NCBI GenBank assembly: GCA_017302105.1
Contig: JAFLCS010000001.1
Location: 620,001-684,000 of the forward strand
DNA: 64,000 bases
Origin: Caulobacterales bacterium
GTDB lineage: Bacteria; Pseudomonadota; Alphaproteobacteria; Caulobacterales; Caulobacteraceae
Reading direction: 5' to 3'
A program made the translations under genes and the position numbers. The notes beneath the pieces were generated by a model that made no database searches, was not told the DNA's origin, and was given only the letters and a program-made list of their open reading frames with translations. This document shows positions 16,878 to 25,361 of the stretch, piece by piece. Positions within the stretch are counted from its first letter, which is position 1. Each line of letters starts with the position of its first letter.

Positions 16878-17906
16878 ATGTGGCGCGCCATGGATCTGAC
16901 GCACGCGCGCCGGTTGTCGGTGGCCCCTATGATGGACTGGACCGATCGGCATTGCCGGGCCTTTCATCGTGCCTTCTCCAGCCAGACCCTGCTCTACACC
17001 GAAATGGTCACAACCGGCGCGGTCCTGCACGGCGATCGGGCGCGGCTGATCGGCTTTGATCCGCTGGAGCAGCCGGTCGCGCTGCAACTGGGCGGCTCGG
17101 ACCCGCACGACCTGGCCGAGGCCGCGCGGATCGGCGAGGCCGAGGGCTATGCCGAGATCAATCTGAACGTCGGCTGTCCGTCGGATCGGGTCCAGTCGGG
17201 GCGGTTCGGCGCCTGTCTGATGCGCGAACCGCAGCTGGTGGCCGCCTGCATGGCCGCCATGGCGCGCGCGGTTGCAGTTCCGGTCACCGTCAAATGCCGG
17301 ATCGGCGTTGATGATCAATCCACCGACGAAGGCCTGTTCTCCCTGGTCGGGGCCTGTGCCGACGCAGGGGTTCAGACCTTCATCGTCCATGCCCGCAAGG
17401 CCTGGCTGAAGGGCTTGTCACCCAAGGAAAACCGCGACGTGCCGCCGCTGGACTACGCGGTCGTACGCCGCCTCAAGGCCCAGCGGCCTGACCTGTCGAT
17501 CTCGATCAACGGCGGCATCGCCGATCTGGACCAGGCCGAAGGATTCCTCACCCCGTCCGACGAGGGACCGGCGCTCGACGGGGTGATGCTCGGCCGCGCT
17601 GCCTATCATGAGCCGGCGCTTCTGGGGCAGGCGGACCGACGTATCTTCGGTGTTGCGACGGCGGATATCGGGCCGTTCGCGGCGATCGCGGCCTATCGAC
17701 CGTATCTGGCCTCCCGGCTGGAGGCCGGTGTGCATCTGTCGGCGATGACCCGGCATATGCTGGGCACCATGCATGGCCGGCCCGGCGCGCGCGCGTTCCG
17801 CCGCATCCTGACGGTCGAGGCAGCGCAGACGGGCGCGGGGCTTGAGGTCGTCGATCGGGCGCTGGACGCCGTGCGCGAGGCCGAAGCCCGCCGTCAGGCG
17901 GCTTGA
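16878..17906 (+). CDS. dusA: tRNA-dihydrouridine(20/20a) synthase
   Basis: A 342-residue FMN-dependent Dus protein of the DusA subgroup. It begins RRLSVAPMMDWTDRHCRAFHR, has EINLNVGCPSDRVQSGRFGACLM with the catalytic Cys at about 100, KCRIGVDD, TFIVHARKAWLKGLSPKENR (a DusA hallmark) and INGGI. It reduces U20/U20a in the tRNA D-loop. The ATG at 16878 is taken; a second ATG at 16890 is possible. The next gene overlaps or follows directly. Confidence 0.95.
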   Translation: MWRAMDLTHARRLSVAPMMDWTDRHCRAFHRAFSSQTLLYTEMVTTGAVLHGDRARLIGFDPLEQPVALQLGGSDPHDLAEAARIGEAEGYAEINLNVGCPSDRVQSGRFGACLMREPQLVAACMAAMARAVAVPVTVKCRIGVDDQSTDEGLFSLVGACADAGVQTFIVHARKAWLKGLSPKENRDVPPLDYAVVRRLKAQRPDLSISINGGIADLDQAEGFLTPSDEGPALDGVMLGRAAYHEPALLGQADRRIFGVATADIGPFAAIAAYRPYLASRLEAGVHLSAMTRHMLGTMHGRPGARAFRRILTVEAAQTGAGLEVVDRALDAVREAEARRQAA

Positions 17907-17917
17907 CGGTGGAGGCC

Positions 17918-18733
17918 ATGTCTGCGGTCGACTGGGTGACCCTGGCCGCCGCCCTGGTTGGAGCGGGCCTGTTTGGCGGCCTGATCGCCGGTCTGTTCGG
18001 TGTCGGGGGTGGCACGGTGATGGTGCCGGCCCTGTTCTATGCTTTCGAGCTGCTGGGCGTCGGTGGCCAGAGCAATCTGCACGTCGCGATCGGCTCGTCG
18101 CTCCTGACGATCGTGGCGACGAGCTGGCGCTCGCTCAGCGCCCACCGCGCCCACGGGGCGGTCGACGAGACGGTTTTGAGGACCTGGACACCCTGGGTCG
18201 CCGGCGGGGCCCTGGTCGGGGCAGCCATTGCCGGCATGGTTCCGATGTCAGGCCTGGGCTGGATCTATGGCGGATGCCTTCTGGTGGTTGCGATCCAGAT
18301 GGGCCTGACCCCCGAGGGTTGGCGGTTGGCCGGCGATCTGCCGACGGGCTGGGGGCGACGCGGCGTGGCCGGCCTGGTCGGCGGTCTGTCGGCCATGATG
18401 GGTATCGGCGGCGGCAGCCTGGGTGGCATGACCATGACCCTATGTGGCCGACCAATCCACCAGGCGGTGGCGACGGCTTCCGGCTTCGGCTTCGCTATCG
18501 GCCTGGCGGCGACCCTGGGGTTCGTCGTGTTCGGATGGGATGCACCGGGCCGACCGCCGCTTTCGCTGGGATACGTCAATGTCCCGGCGGCCATTGTGCT
18601 GGGCCTGTTGACGACGGCCGTGGCCCCGCTGGGTGCGCGACTGGCACATACACTGGATCGCACGACGCTGCGTCGTGCCTTTGCCCTCTATCTGGCGGTC
18701 GCGGCGGCGGCGGTGTTGTTCAAGGCCATCTGA
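17918..18733 (+). CDS. TauE/SafE family sulfite exporter-like membrane protein
   Basis: A 271-residue integral membrane protein with about eight hydrophobic segments. The two internal repeats carry the family's Gly motifs, GLFGVGGGTVMVP near residue 28 and MMGIGGGSLGGMT near 160. It would export or move sulfite, sulfoacetate or another organic anion. The ATG at 17918 is used; a TTG at 17903 overlapping the dusA stop and a GTG at 17909 are alternatives, and the GGAGG just 2 nt before the ATG is too close to decide. Confidence 0.87.
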   Translation: MSAVDWVTLAAALVGAGLFGGLIAGLFGVGGGTVMVPALFYAFELLGVGGQSNLHVAIGSSLLTIVATSWRSLSAHRAHGAVDETVLRTWTPWVAGGALVGAAIAGMVPMSGLGWIYGGCLLVVAIQMGLTPEGWRLAGDLPTGWGRRGVAGLVGGLSAMMGIGGGSLGGMTMTLCGRPIHQAVATASGFGFAIGLAATLGFVVFGWDAPGRPPLSLGYVNVPAAIVLGLLTTAVAPLGARLAHTLDRTTLRRAFALYLAVAAAAVLFKAI

Positions 18734-18792
18734 GCCGTTCAGCCTTCGTTAGCCACGTCGCCTCAGTGTGGCCCCCGCACAAGGGGATTCTC

Positions 18793-19479
18793 ATGCGCTC
18801 GCTCATTCTCGCCCTGCCGCTGCTCTGCCTGGCTGGTGTGGCAAACGCCCAGTCCTATGGGGCCGCCGAACCGCGTGAGCCGACCCGGTTCGCCATGGGG
18901 ACCGGTATCGGCACCACCGGGCTGTATGTTGAGGGCCAGTTCCGGGTGACCTCGCGCATCAGCCTGCGGGCCACCTATGAGCGGCTCGACGTTGAACGCG
19001 AACAGGCCGTGGATGACATCACCTACCAGGGCCAGATGGACTCGGGCGTCCTGGGTGGTTTTGTTCAGGTTCATCCGTGGGAGTCGAACTTCTTCGTCAG
19101 CGGGGGGGGCCTGTTCGGAGATCGCTCGGTAGCCATGTCGGCACAGCCGACAAGCCCGGTTTCGATCGGCAATCAGTCCTTTACGCCCGCTCAGATCGGT
19201 CGATTGCAGGGAGAGGCCGACCTAGGAGATCGCGCGGTCTCCATCGGAACCGGCTGGGATTCGACGTTCAGCCGGGTTCACGGGCTGGGCTGGCGCGTGG
19301 CTGCGGGGGTGGCGGTTGGCGCATCACCGGACATCCACATGAATTCGATCGGCGGAACCCTTTCCAGCGACCCGACCCTACAGTCACAGCTTCGGATCGA
19401 AGAGGGGCGGATCGAGGACGAGGCCCAGGATTTCAGGTTCTATCCGGTGGTTCAGGTCGGGCTGACCTGGCGCTTCTAG
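18793..19479 (+). CDS. Outer-membrane beta-barrel-like protein
   Basis: A 228-residue protein with a signal peptide (MRSLILALPLLCLAGVANAQ). The mature part has alternating polar/hydrophobic strands and ends in VVQVGLTWRF, with a C-terminal Phe as is usual for OmpA/OmpW-type barrels recognised by BAM. No enzymatic motif is seen. The stop overlaps by 4 nt the stop of the convergent protease gene. It lies 59 nt downstream of the TauE gene. Confidence 0.75.
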   Translation: MRSLILALPLLCLAGVANAQSYGAAEPREPTRFAMGTGIGTTGLYVEGQFRVTSRISLRATYERLDVEREQAVDDITYQGQMDSGVLGGFVQVHPWESNFFVSGGGLFGDRSVAMSAQPTSPVSIGNQSFTPAQIGRLQGEADLGDRAVSIGTGWDSTFSRVHGLGWRVAAGVAVGASPDIHMNSIGGTLSSDPTLQSQLRIEEGRIEDEAQDFRFYPVVQVGLTWRF

Positions 19480-19934
19480 CTGCGTAGGCGCATGGACCCG
19501 GACGACACGCCGTAGCCGTCCAGCCGGCCCAGGAAGCTCATGCCCAGCAGGGAATGGCCCAGGCCCTGCTCGAAGACCACGGCCTCCACATTCTCGAGAC
19601 GGACCGATCCCACTGCCAGCCAGGGCAGAGTGACCACGGCCACCGGCGTTTCTCCGCCGGGGGTCAGAACGTTCTGGGTGAAGGCGTCGTCGGCCAGGCT
19701 CACGCCCAGGCGCTCGGCATCATCGCGGGTGAGGGATACCCGGGTCGCGCCGGTATCCACCAGCAGGCGCACGCTACCGTCATCCGTCGAACCCTGGGCC
19801 CAGAAATGACCGTCCGCAGCGACGGGTAGGACCACGTCGGGCGGCCCGACCGACTGGTCGACAGCCACGACGCCGCCGGCGGCGCCGAGCGCGCCGGCGA
19901 CGGCCAGAACCGTGATCACCAAGGGCTTGACCAT
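19476..19934 (-). CDS. Retropepsin-like aspartic protease (TIGR02281 type)
   Basis: A 152-residue single-domain clan AA aspartic protease with an N-terminal membrane anchor (residues 3-25). The catalytic motif is LLVDTGATRVSLT with DTG at 60-62, and the hydrophobic Gly motif VFEQGLGHSLLGMSFLGRL comes later. It would act as a homodimer on the periplasmic side. The ATG at 19934 is chosen; a GTG at 19955 is an alternative that adds seven residues. Confidence 0.85.
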   Translation of the reverse strand: MVKPLVITVLAVAGALGAAGGVVAVDQSVGPPDVVLPVAADGHFWAQGSTDDGSVRLLVDTGATRVSLTRDDAERLGVSLADDAFTQNVLTPGGETPVAVVTLPWLAVGSVRLENVEAVVFEQGLGHSLLGMSFLGRLDGYGVSSGSMRLRS

Positions 19935-20013
19935 CTTCACGCGTACGCACCCCACACCAGCCGTTTCTCGGCCTTTGGATCAGACTAGCGCGCGGGAGTT
20001 TTTATCCGGTGAA

Positions 20014-20214
20014 TCAGGTCGGGCCGAGCTTGGCCGGGTCGATCCGGCTGCGCCGCCCCGGCAGGTCGGCCATGATCGAACTGCGTCTATCCTCTGCCAG
20101 GCGCGACCAGCCGGCGATCTCTTCCAGTGATCGGTAACAGCCCAGGCACAGGCCGCTTTCGCCATCGACGATACAGACCTTGATGCAGGGCGTGGTGATC
20201 GGGGCGGGGATCAT
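20014..20214 (-). CDS. DUF1289 family small Cys-rich protein
   Basis: A 66-residue protein with four Cys at about 10, 14, 23 and 26 in the pattern TPCIKVC...LCLGCYRS followed by EEIAGWSRL. This is the DUF1289 signature, thought to bind a metal or an Fe-S cluster. The start gives a typical family N-terminus. The function is not established. Confidence 0.88.
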   Translation of the reverse strand: MIPAPITTPCIKVCIVDGESGLCLGCYRSLEEIAGWSRLAEDRRSSIMADLPGRRSRIDPAKLGPT

Positions 20215-20322
20215 GCCGCCGTCCTATAGGACACGCCGACGTCTGTGGCGACCCGGCAGGGGCCGGCTTGCCCGCCTGGCTGCCCCGGTCTAGGCCAGGC
20301 CAGGACGAGGAGCCCCCCGCCG

Positions 20323-21120
20323 ATGAATCTGATCGAAACCGAGCGCCGCGGACGGGTCATCGTCCTGACCCTGAATCGTCCTGACCGGCTCAATGCCCTG
20401 CCCGATCTCGAAGACGGAGAGGCCTTTGCTGCGGTCTGTGAGGCGATCAACGGCGATGCCGGCATCAGCGTGGCCGTACTCACCGGGGCCGGTCGGGCCT
20501 TCTCCGCAGGCGGTGATCTGAGGGCCATGGCTGGGCGCACGGCCCTGTTCGAAGGTTCCGGTGTCGCCATTCGTGAGCGGTACCGGCGGGTGGTGCACCG
20601 CATCGTGCGATCACTCTATGGGCTGGAGGTGCCCCTGATCGCGGCGGTTAACGGCCCGGCCATGGGTCTGGGCTGCGATATCGCGGGGCTGGCAGACATC
20701 CGCCTGGCCTCGACGCAGGCGCGGTTTGGCGTGCCCTTTCTCAAGCTCGGCCTGATCCCTGGCGACGGTGGGGCCTGGTTGCTGCCACGCAATGTCGGTT
20801 ACGCGCGCGCCGCTGAGATGTTGTTCACGGGCGAGGCCATAGACGCCGAAACGGCGCTGGCGTGGGGTCTGGTCAACCGGATCGTCCCGGCCGAGTCCCT
20901 GATGGATGAGGCCCTGAAACTGGCCGACCAGATCGCCAGCCAGCCACCGCGCGCGCTTAGGATGGCCAAGGCCCTGCTGCGCCAGGGCCGAGAGGCTGGC
21001 TTCGACCAACTCCTGGAGATGTCGGCTGCGGTCCAGGCCCTGGCGCATCTGACCGATGACCATATTGAGGGCGTCAACGCTGTGATCGAAAAACGGCCTG
21101 GCCGTTTCAACGGCGATTAG
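20323..21120 (+). CDS. Enoyl-CoA hydratase/isomerase family protein
   Basis: A 265-residue crotonase-fold protein. Oxyanion-hole residues lie in GAGRAFSAGGDLRAM and in NGPAMGLGCDIAGLADIRLAS, and the C-terminal LLRQGREAGFDQLLEMSAAVQ helix is typical. It acts on an acyl-CoA. The position usually occupied by the catalytic Glu reads FLKLGLIPGDGGAWLLPR, with Gly-Asp-Gly, as in members that do not hydrate by the standard mechanism, so it may be an isomerase. The start at 20323 has AGGAG 10 nt upstream. It is followed by the VOC gene after 11 nt. Confidence 0.87.
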   Translation: MNLIETERRGRVIVLTLNRPDRLNALPDLEDGEAFAAVCEAINGDAGISVAVLTGAGRAFSAGGDLRAMAGRTALFEGSGVAIRERYRRVVHRIVRSLYGLEVPLIAAVNGPAMGLGCDIAGLADIRLASTQARFGVPFLKLGLIPGDGGAWLLPRNVGYARAAEMLFTGEAIDAETALAWGLVNRIVPAESLMDEALKLADQIASQPPRALRMAKALLRQGREAGFDQLLEMSAAVQALAHLTDDHIEGVNAVIEKRPGRFNGD

Positions 21121-21131
21121 GAGATAGCAGG

Positions 21132-21518
21132 ATGATCGACCATATCGGCGTATCTGTTCTGGACTATGCCGCGTCCAAGACGTTCTACAAGGCCGTGCTC
21201 GCCCCGCTGGACGCCGGCCTGGTCCTGGAAGTGACGCCGGATCAGAATCCGTCCGGTTGGGCCTGCGGCTTTGGTCGTAACGGCAAGCCCGATTTCTGGA
21301 TCGGCGAGGGGGGGCAGACCGACCCCGGCTTTCACATCGCGTTCGTCGCCGAAAGCCGGGCCCAGGTGGATGCCTTCTACGCCGCCGCCCTCGCGGCGGG
21401 GGCCGCAGACAACGGTCCGCCCGGCCTGCGGCCGATCTATCATCCAGACTACTATGGCGCTTTCGTGCGGGACCTCAACGGGTTCAACGTCGAGGCCGTC
21501 TATCACGGCCCGGCCTAG
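21132..21518 (+). CDS. VOC family (glyoxalase-like) protein
   Basis: A 128-residue vicinal-oxygen-chelate fold protein. The first strand reads MIDHIGVSVLDYAASKTFYKAVLAPL, and the last motif is YYGAFVRDLNGFNVEAV. The likely metal ligands are H4 and the Glu near the end (NVEAVYH). The substrate is unknown. It is probably co-transcribed with the enoyl-CoA hydratase and ends 3 nt before the convergent JmjC gene stop. Confidence 0.87.
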   Translation: MIDHIGVSVLDYAASKTFYKAVLAPLDAGLVLEVTPDQNPSGWACGFGRNGKPDFWIGEGGQTDPGFHIAFVAESRAQVDAFYAAALAAGAADNGPPGLRPIYHPDYYGAFVRDLNGFNVEAVYHGPA

Positions 21519-21521
21519 AGA

Positions 21522-22724
21522 TCAGACCGGCCCAATCACGCCGAAGGCGATCAGGCGGCGCAGCATCTTGCCGGCGTCTTCCAGTCCCAGGTCGGCCATG
21601 ACGAACGGCTGGCCAGACAGAGCCCGGCGGTAGGCTTCAACCTCGGCGGCCTTGATGTCGAGATCGCCGCCGGGTGCGATCAGCACCAGGGCCTCTCCAT
21701 CTTCGGCCAGTCGCCAGGGGGTGAGCGGCTTGACGACATAGGCCTGGTCTGGATCGAGCGGCAGGGCCCCGGACACGACCGCCCCGGCTATATCGGAGTC
21801 GCGCGAGCGGATGAACCCGTCCACCATCAGGTCAAAGGCATTGTCCATGGTCGCCTGCTGCGGCAGCCGCTTCATCAGCTGGTCGAACAAGGCGCGGGCC
21901 TGACCACGATCGTAGTCGCGATGCGCATAGCCGGGCGGCAGGCTGCGACGGAACTGCGGGTCGCTCAGAGCCACTTCCGACACGGCTTCCAGCACGACCT
22001 CGGCCCAGGTCTTGACGATCAGGCCGCAGGTGATGTGCAGCGACGGCCCGTCGCCCGAGGTGGAGGCGTCATGGACCAGACCGCGCGGCACATAGGCGCA
22101 GTCGCCGGCCCTGAGGACGAATTCGCCCGTGACCTCGCCCAGATCATATTTGCCACGCTCGAATCCTTCGCCCCGGTAAGGCGTCGTGACCGGGGTACCA
22201 TACAGCCGCCAGCGCTTCTCGCCCTCGACCTGAAGCACGAAGACATCGTGGTTGTCGTAGTGGGTGTGAAAGCCCTGGGCGGATGGCGGGGTCAGATAGA
22301 TGTTCGTCTGGACGTGGCACGAGAAGGTCTGTTCCATCGCCCGGCAGAACGCCGCCAGATCGGGGTCGGACTGGTGCAACTGCTGCAAGATGATCGTGGC
22401 GCCCAGCGCGTGCTGATGTGCGATGACCGCCCGATCGACGGAGCCTCCGTCCATGATCCAGAGGTCGCGATCCAGCTCGCGGCTGGCATCGGCCAGGTCG
22501 ATCATGTGGGACCGCAGATCCGCTGAGGCGATCAGGCTGTCGATATGTGCGATCGACAACAGAGGCTCGAATCGATCCGGCTGATGGCGCGGAACGATCA
22601 GGGCCTCTTGTTCATAGTAGCGCTCAAAAAACTCGGCATGACTGGTCGGACCGATCAGCCAGCTCAGGGCGTCAGACGCCCAGGGACGGGCCGACGAAAC
22701 GTCGGCCCCCTTGGAAGAACTCAT
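21522..22724 (-). CDS. JmjC/ROXA-type 2-oxoglutarate oxygenase
   Basis: A 400-residue cupin (JmjC) oxygenase resembling the ribosomal-protein hydroxylases ROXA/MINA53/NO66. The Fe(II) ligands are H155-Y156-D157 in THYDNHDVFVLQ and the distal H219 in PRGLVHDAS. EGEKRWRLYG at 167-176 matches the motif after HxD in ROXA. A winged-helix-like C-terminal part follows. It would use 2-oxoglutarate and O2 to hydroxylate a protein. The ATG lies 6 nt after the stop of the Tat repeat-protein gene, so the two are transcribed together. The substrate is not shown, but the repeat protein is the obvious candidate. Confidence 0.85.
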   Translation of the reverse strand: MSSSKGADVSSARPWASDALSWLIGPTSHAEFFERYYEQEALIVPRHQPDRFEPLLSIAHIDSLIASADLRSHMIDLADASRELDRDLWIMDGGSVDRAVIAHQHALGATIILQQLHQSDPDLAAFCRAMEQTFSCHVQTNIYLTPPSAQGFHTHYDNHDVFVLQVEGEKRWRLYGTPVTTPYRGEGFERGKYDLGEVTGEFVLRAGDCAYVPRGLVHDASTSGDGPSLHITCGLIVKTWAEVVLEAVSEVALSDPQFRRSLPPGYAHRDYDRGQARALFDQLMKRLPQQATMDNAFDLMVDGFIRSRDSDIAGAVVSGALPLDPDQAYVVKPLTPWRLAEDGEALVLIAPGGDLDIKAAEVEAYRRALSGQPFVMADLGLEDAGKMLRRLIAFGVIGPV

Positions 22725-22730
22725 GAAGAA

Positions 22731-23273
22731 TCAGCCGCGTCGGCGTCCCCGGCCATGGCCGGCCCGGTCGCGGTTGCTGCCTGTGTCGGAGTCGGTCAGG
22801 CCGGAATAGCCGCGACCGGCGGGGTCCGACCCGCTCCCGGAGTCGGAATCGGACCGACCGGTACCGTTGCCGCGACCGTTGCCGGCGCGGTCGGCGTTGG
22901 AGCCGGAATCCGAATCCGTCAGGCCCGAAGCGCCGCCACTGCTGCCACATCGACGGCCCTGACCCCCGGGGTCGCTGTAACGGCCCGAATCGCTGTCCGA
23001 GCAGCCCGAAGCGCTGCCACCGCCGCTGCCGACGCCATAACCCGCCCGATCATAGGGATCGGAATCGCTGATACCGGTGCGTCCATACCCGCCGCGGTCG
23101 GCGTAGCTGCCGGAATCGCCGTCTGTCCGGCCGGTCGGCCTTTGCTGGGCGCGGGCCTCACCGGTGATCAGGGTACTGGCACCACCGGCGACGGCGGCAC
23201 CGCCCAGCACACTGGCCATGAAGGACCGTCGATTCAGCGGCTTTTTCTTGGGCTTATTGTCTTCGTCGGACAT
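22731..23273 (-). CDS. Tat-exported Asp/Ser/Gly repeat protein
   Basis: A 180-residue protein with a twin-arginine signal (NRRSFMASVLGG, RR at 15-16) and an ARA cleavage site at 40-42. The mature part has six copies of an imperfect unit, [ST]D[SG]D[SPT]G[SR]xxD[RP]xGxG, starting near residues 50, 69, 92, 119, 141 and 160. Spacing is 19-27 residues, with Gly/Arg-rich linkers. The second copy is shortened. There are two Cys (91 and 109). It has no hydrophobic core, so the body is disordered or Asp-metal-binding. GGAGGG lies 4 nt before the ATG. It is the first gene of the JmjC pair. I do not know a family. Confidence 0.8.
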   Translation of the reverse strand: MSDEDNKPKKKPLNRRSFMASVLGGAAVAGGASTLITGEARAQQRPTGRTDGDSGSYADRGGYGRTGISDSDPYDRAGYGVGSGGGSASGCSDSDSGRYSDPGGQGRRCGSSGGASGLTDSDSGSNADRAGNGRGNGTGRSDSDSGSGSDPAGRGYSGLTDSDTGSNRDRAGHGRGRRRG

Positions 23274-23385
23274 GGCACCCTCCCGTGCGTTTGCGACTGA
23301 TTATCAGATAAGTCCCTGAAATCAGCGTGAAAGCTATCACGAAACACGGATACGGCAAGCGGCCAACTTGTCGCGTCAGGGGCCG
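23274..23385 (-). promoter_or_regulatory. Probable promoter region of the repeat protein/JmjC operon
   Basis: The 112 nt between the asparaginase stop and the repeat-protein ATG are visibly more AT-rich than their surroundings. On the minus strand TTGCCG is followed after about 16 nt by a GATAGCTT-like -10, which resembles the housekeeping sigma consensus. A GGAGGG ribosome-binding site lies at the end. The assignment is by eye only. Confidence 0.4.
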
Positions 23386-24276
23386 TCAGAGGTTGGTCGG
23401 ACCCTCGTCAAAAACGGCTGCGCCGACCTCGCCGGCGGGCGTCACCCAGGCGCGCTTCATACCCTGGCTGTTGTAGGGCATGGCGATCCGACCCCGGTGA
23501 TCGACGGCGATGAGACCGCCGTCCCCGCCCAATCGTCCGATTTCGTCAATGACGGCCCGTGCTGCCTCCGCCAGTGTCGCCCCGGCCGCGACCCGCCAGG
23601 ACGTCTGGGCGCAGGCGGCGGTGCGGATGAAATATTCGCCCTGGCCCGTGCCTGAAACGGCGGCGTGACCGTCGGCCCAGGTCCCGGCGGCCGGGATCGG
23701 CGTGTCGCCGACGCGGCCCGGCATCTTGCCGAAGACGCCGGCCGTCGAGGTCGCCGCCGCCAGTCGGCCCTGAGTGTCCAGTACCACGCAGCCTACCGTA
23801 CCATGGGCCAGGGTGCCCGGCGGGTGGTTGTCCTCGCCGGCTCCGGCCCGGGTGAACCAGTCCTGCGGATCGGCAATGGCTTCCAGTCCCTGGTCCCGGC
23901 AGAAGGCCTCGGCCCCGTCGCCGGCCAGCATGACGTGCGGCGTCGCCTCCATTACCCGGCGCGCAGCCACGACCGGATTGCGAAATCCTTTTAGCGCGGC
24001 TACGGCCCCGGCCATCTGGGTCGCCCCGTCCATCAGACTGGCGTCCAGCTCATAGTCGCCGTCGAGGTTCGGACTGGCCCCACGCCCGGCGACGTAAAGG
24101 CCCGAATCCTCCAGGGCCCGCACCGTCTCGACCGCGACGTCCAGGGCCGAAGCCCCCGCTGCCAGGCGCTCGTGCGCGGCCGTCGCCAGAGCCAGCATAT
24201 GGGGCCGCTCCTGGCTGTAATCGCGGCTGCGCCGCGCGCCGGCGCCGCCATGCAGGGCCAGGGCAAATCTGGTCAT
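23386..24276 (-). CDS. Isoaspartyl peptidase/L-asparaginase (Ntn hydrolase)
   Basis: A 296-residue threonine-type N-terminal-nucleophile hydrolase of the plant-type asparaginase/isoaspartyl peptidase family. The motifs are LALHGGAG at the N-terminus, [21 protein letters not shown], and [10 protein letters not shown], where T160 would become the nucleophile after autocleavage. [18 protein letters not shown] and [10 protein letters not shown] follow. It removes isoaspartyl residues from the N-terminus of small peptides or hydrolyses asparagine. The ATG at 24276 is chosen over a TTG at 24282. It lies 112 nt upstream of the repeat protein, same strand. Confidence 0.92.
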   Translation of the reverse strand: MTRFALALHGGAGARRSRDYSQERPHMLALATAAHERLAAGASALDVAVETVRALEDSGLYVAGRGASPNLDGDYELDASLMDGATQMAGAVAALKGFRNPVVAARRVMEATPHVMLAGDGAEAFCRDQGLEAIADPQDWFTRAGAGEDNHPPGTLAHGTVGCVVLDTQGRLAAATSTAGVFGKMPGRVGDTPIPAAGTWADGHAAVSGTGQGEYFIRTAACAQTSWRVAAGATLAEAARAVIDEIGRLGGDGGLIAVDHRGRIAMPYNSQGMKRAWVTPAGEVGAAVFDEGPTNL

Positions 24277-24362
24277 CAACAACTCCTCGGCTCCGGCACC
24301 CTTTACCCGGTGCCTCGCGGCTGCTTAGCGTTCCGACGAGTCAAAGGCGAGCGGGGGAATCG

Positions 24363-25361
24363 ATGCGTGCAGTCCTGTCCAAGACGGTCGGAGGGCCCGA
24401 CAGCCTGGTTCTGGAGGAGGTCAGCGACCCCGTTCCGGGCAAGGGCGAGGTCATCGTCGAGGTCAAGGCGGTGGGCATAAACTTCCCCGACACCCTGATT
24501 ATCGAGGACAAATATCAGTTCCGCCCGCCGCGACCGTTTGCGCCCGGCGGCGAGATCGCCGGCGTCGTGGAGTCCGTCGGGGACGGGGTGACGAGCCTGC
24601 GTCGGGGCGACCGGGTGGCGGCCATGACCGGCTGGGGCGGCCTGGCCGAACGTGTCGCCGTTCATGCCGGACGCTGTCTGAAGATTCCCAGGGAAATGCC
24701 GTTTGACGAGGCCGCCGGCTTCATCATGACCTATGGGACAGTCTATTACGCCCTCAAGGACCGGGCCCGGCTCCAGCCCGGCGAGACCCTGTTCGTGCCG
24801 GGAGCGGCTGGCGGGATCGGCTCGGCGGCGGTGGAGCTGGGCAAGGCCATGGGCGCGCACGTCGTGGCGGCGGCCTCGACCAACGAAAAGGTCGAGTTTG
24901 CCCTGGAGCTGGGAGCTGACAACGGTCTGATCTATCCGGCCGGGGCGCTGGACAAGGCGGCCCAGAAGGAGCTGTCCAATGAGATCAAGCTGGCCTGTGG
25001 TCGCGACGGGGCCGATGTGGTGCTGGATGGCGTCGGTGGGGACTATGCGGAGCCGGCCCTGCGGGCCATGGACTGGGACGGTCGGTTCCTGGTGGTGGGG
25101 TTCCCCGCCGGCATTCCCAGCTTCTCGCTCAATCTGACCCTGCTGAAATCGGTGTCGGTCATCGGTGTATTCTGGGGGGCTCATGTCGAGCGCGAGCCGG
25201 CGCTGCATCAGGCCAATATGGCCGACCTTCTGGCCCTGTACGCCGAGGGCAGGATCAAACCCCGGATATCGCGCCGCTTCGCGCTCTCTGAGGCGGCTCA
25301 GGCAATCGCCGCGCTCGGCGACCGCTCGGCCCTGGGCAAGATCGTGGTCATGGTCGAATGA
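24363..25361 (+). CDS. NADPH:quinone oxidoreductase-like protein (MDR family)
   Basis: A 332-residue medium-chain dehydrogenase/reductase without structural zinc ligands. The GINFPDTLIIEDKYQFRP segment and the nucleotide motif VPGAAGGIGSAAVELGKAMGA are typical of quinone oxidoreductase/acryloyl-CoA-reductase-like members. It would reduce quinones or enoyl compounds with NADPH. The stop overlaps the next gene's ATG by 4 nt (ATGA at 25358-25361), so it is coupled to the 2OG oxygenase. Confidence 0.9.
   Translation: MRAVLSKTVGGPDSLVLEEVSDPVPGKGEVIVEVKAVGINFPDTLIIEDKYQFRPPRPFAPGGEIAGVVESVGDGVTSLRRGDRVAAMTGWGGLAERVAVHAGRCLKIPREMPFDEAAGFIMTYGTVYYALKDRARLQPGETLFVPGAAGGIGSAAVELGKAMGAHVVAAASTNEKVEFALELGADNGLIYPAGALDKAAQKELSNEIKLACGRDGADVVLDGVGGDYAEPALRAMDWDGRFLVVGFPAGIPSFSLNLTLLKSVSVIGVFWGAHVEREPALHQANMADLLALYAEGRIKPRISRRFALSEAAQAIAALGDRSALGKIVVMVE

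Noticed and set aside
22731-23273. A CRISPR-like array
   Set aside because: The repetition is at the protein level within a signal-peptide-containing gene. The DNA repeats are not exact and the spacing is uneven.
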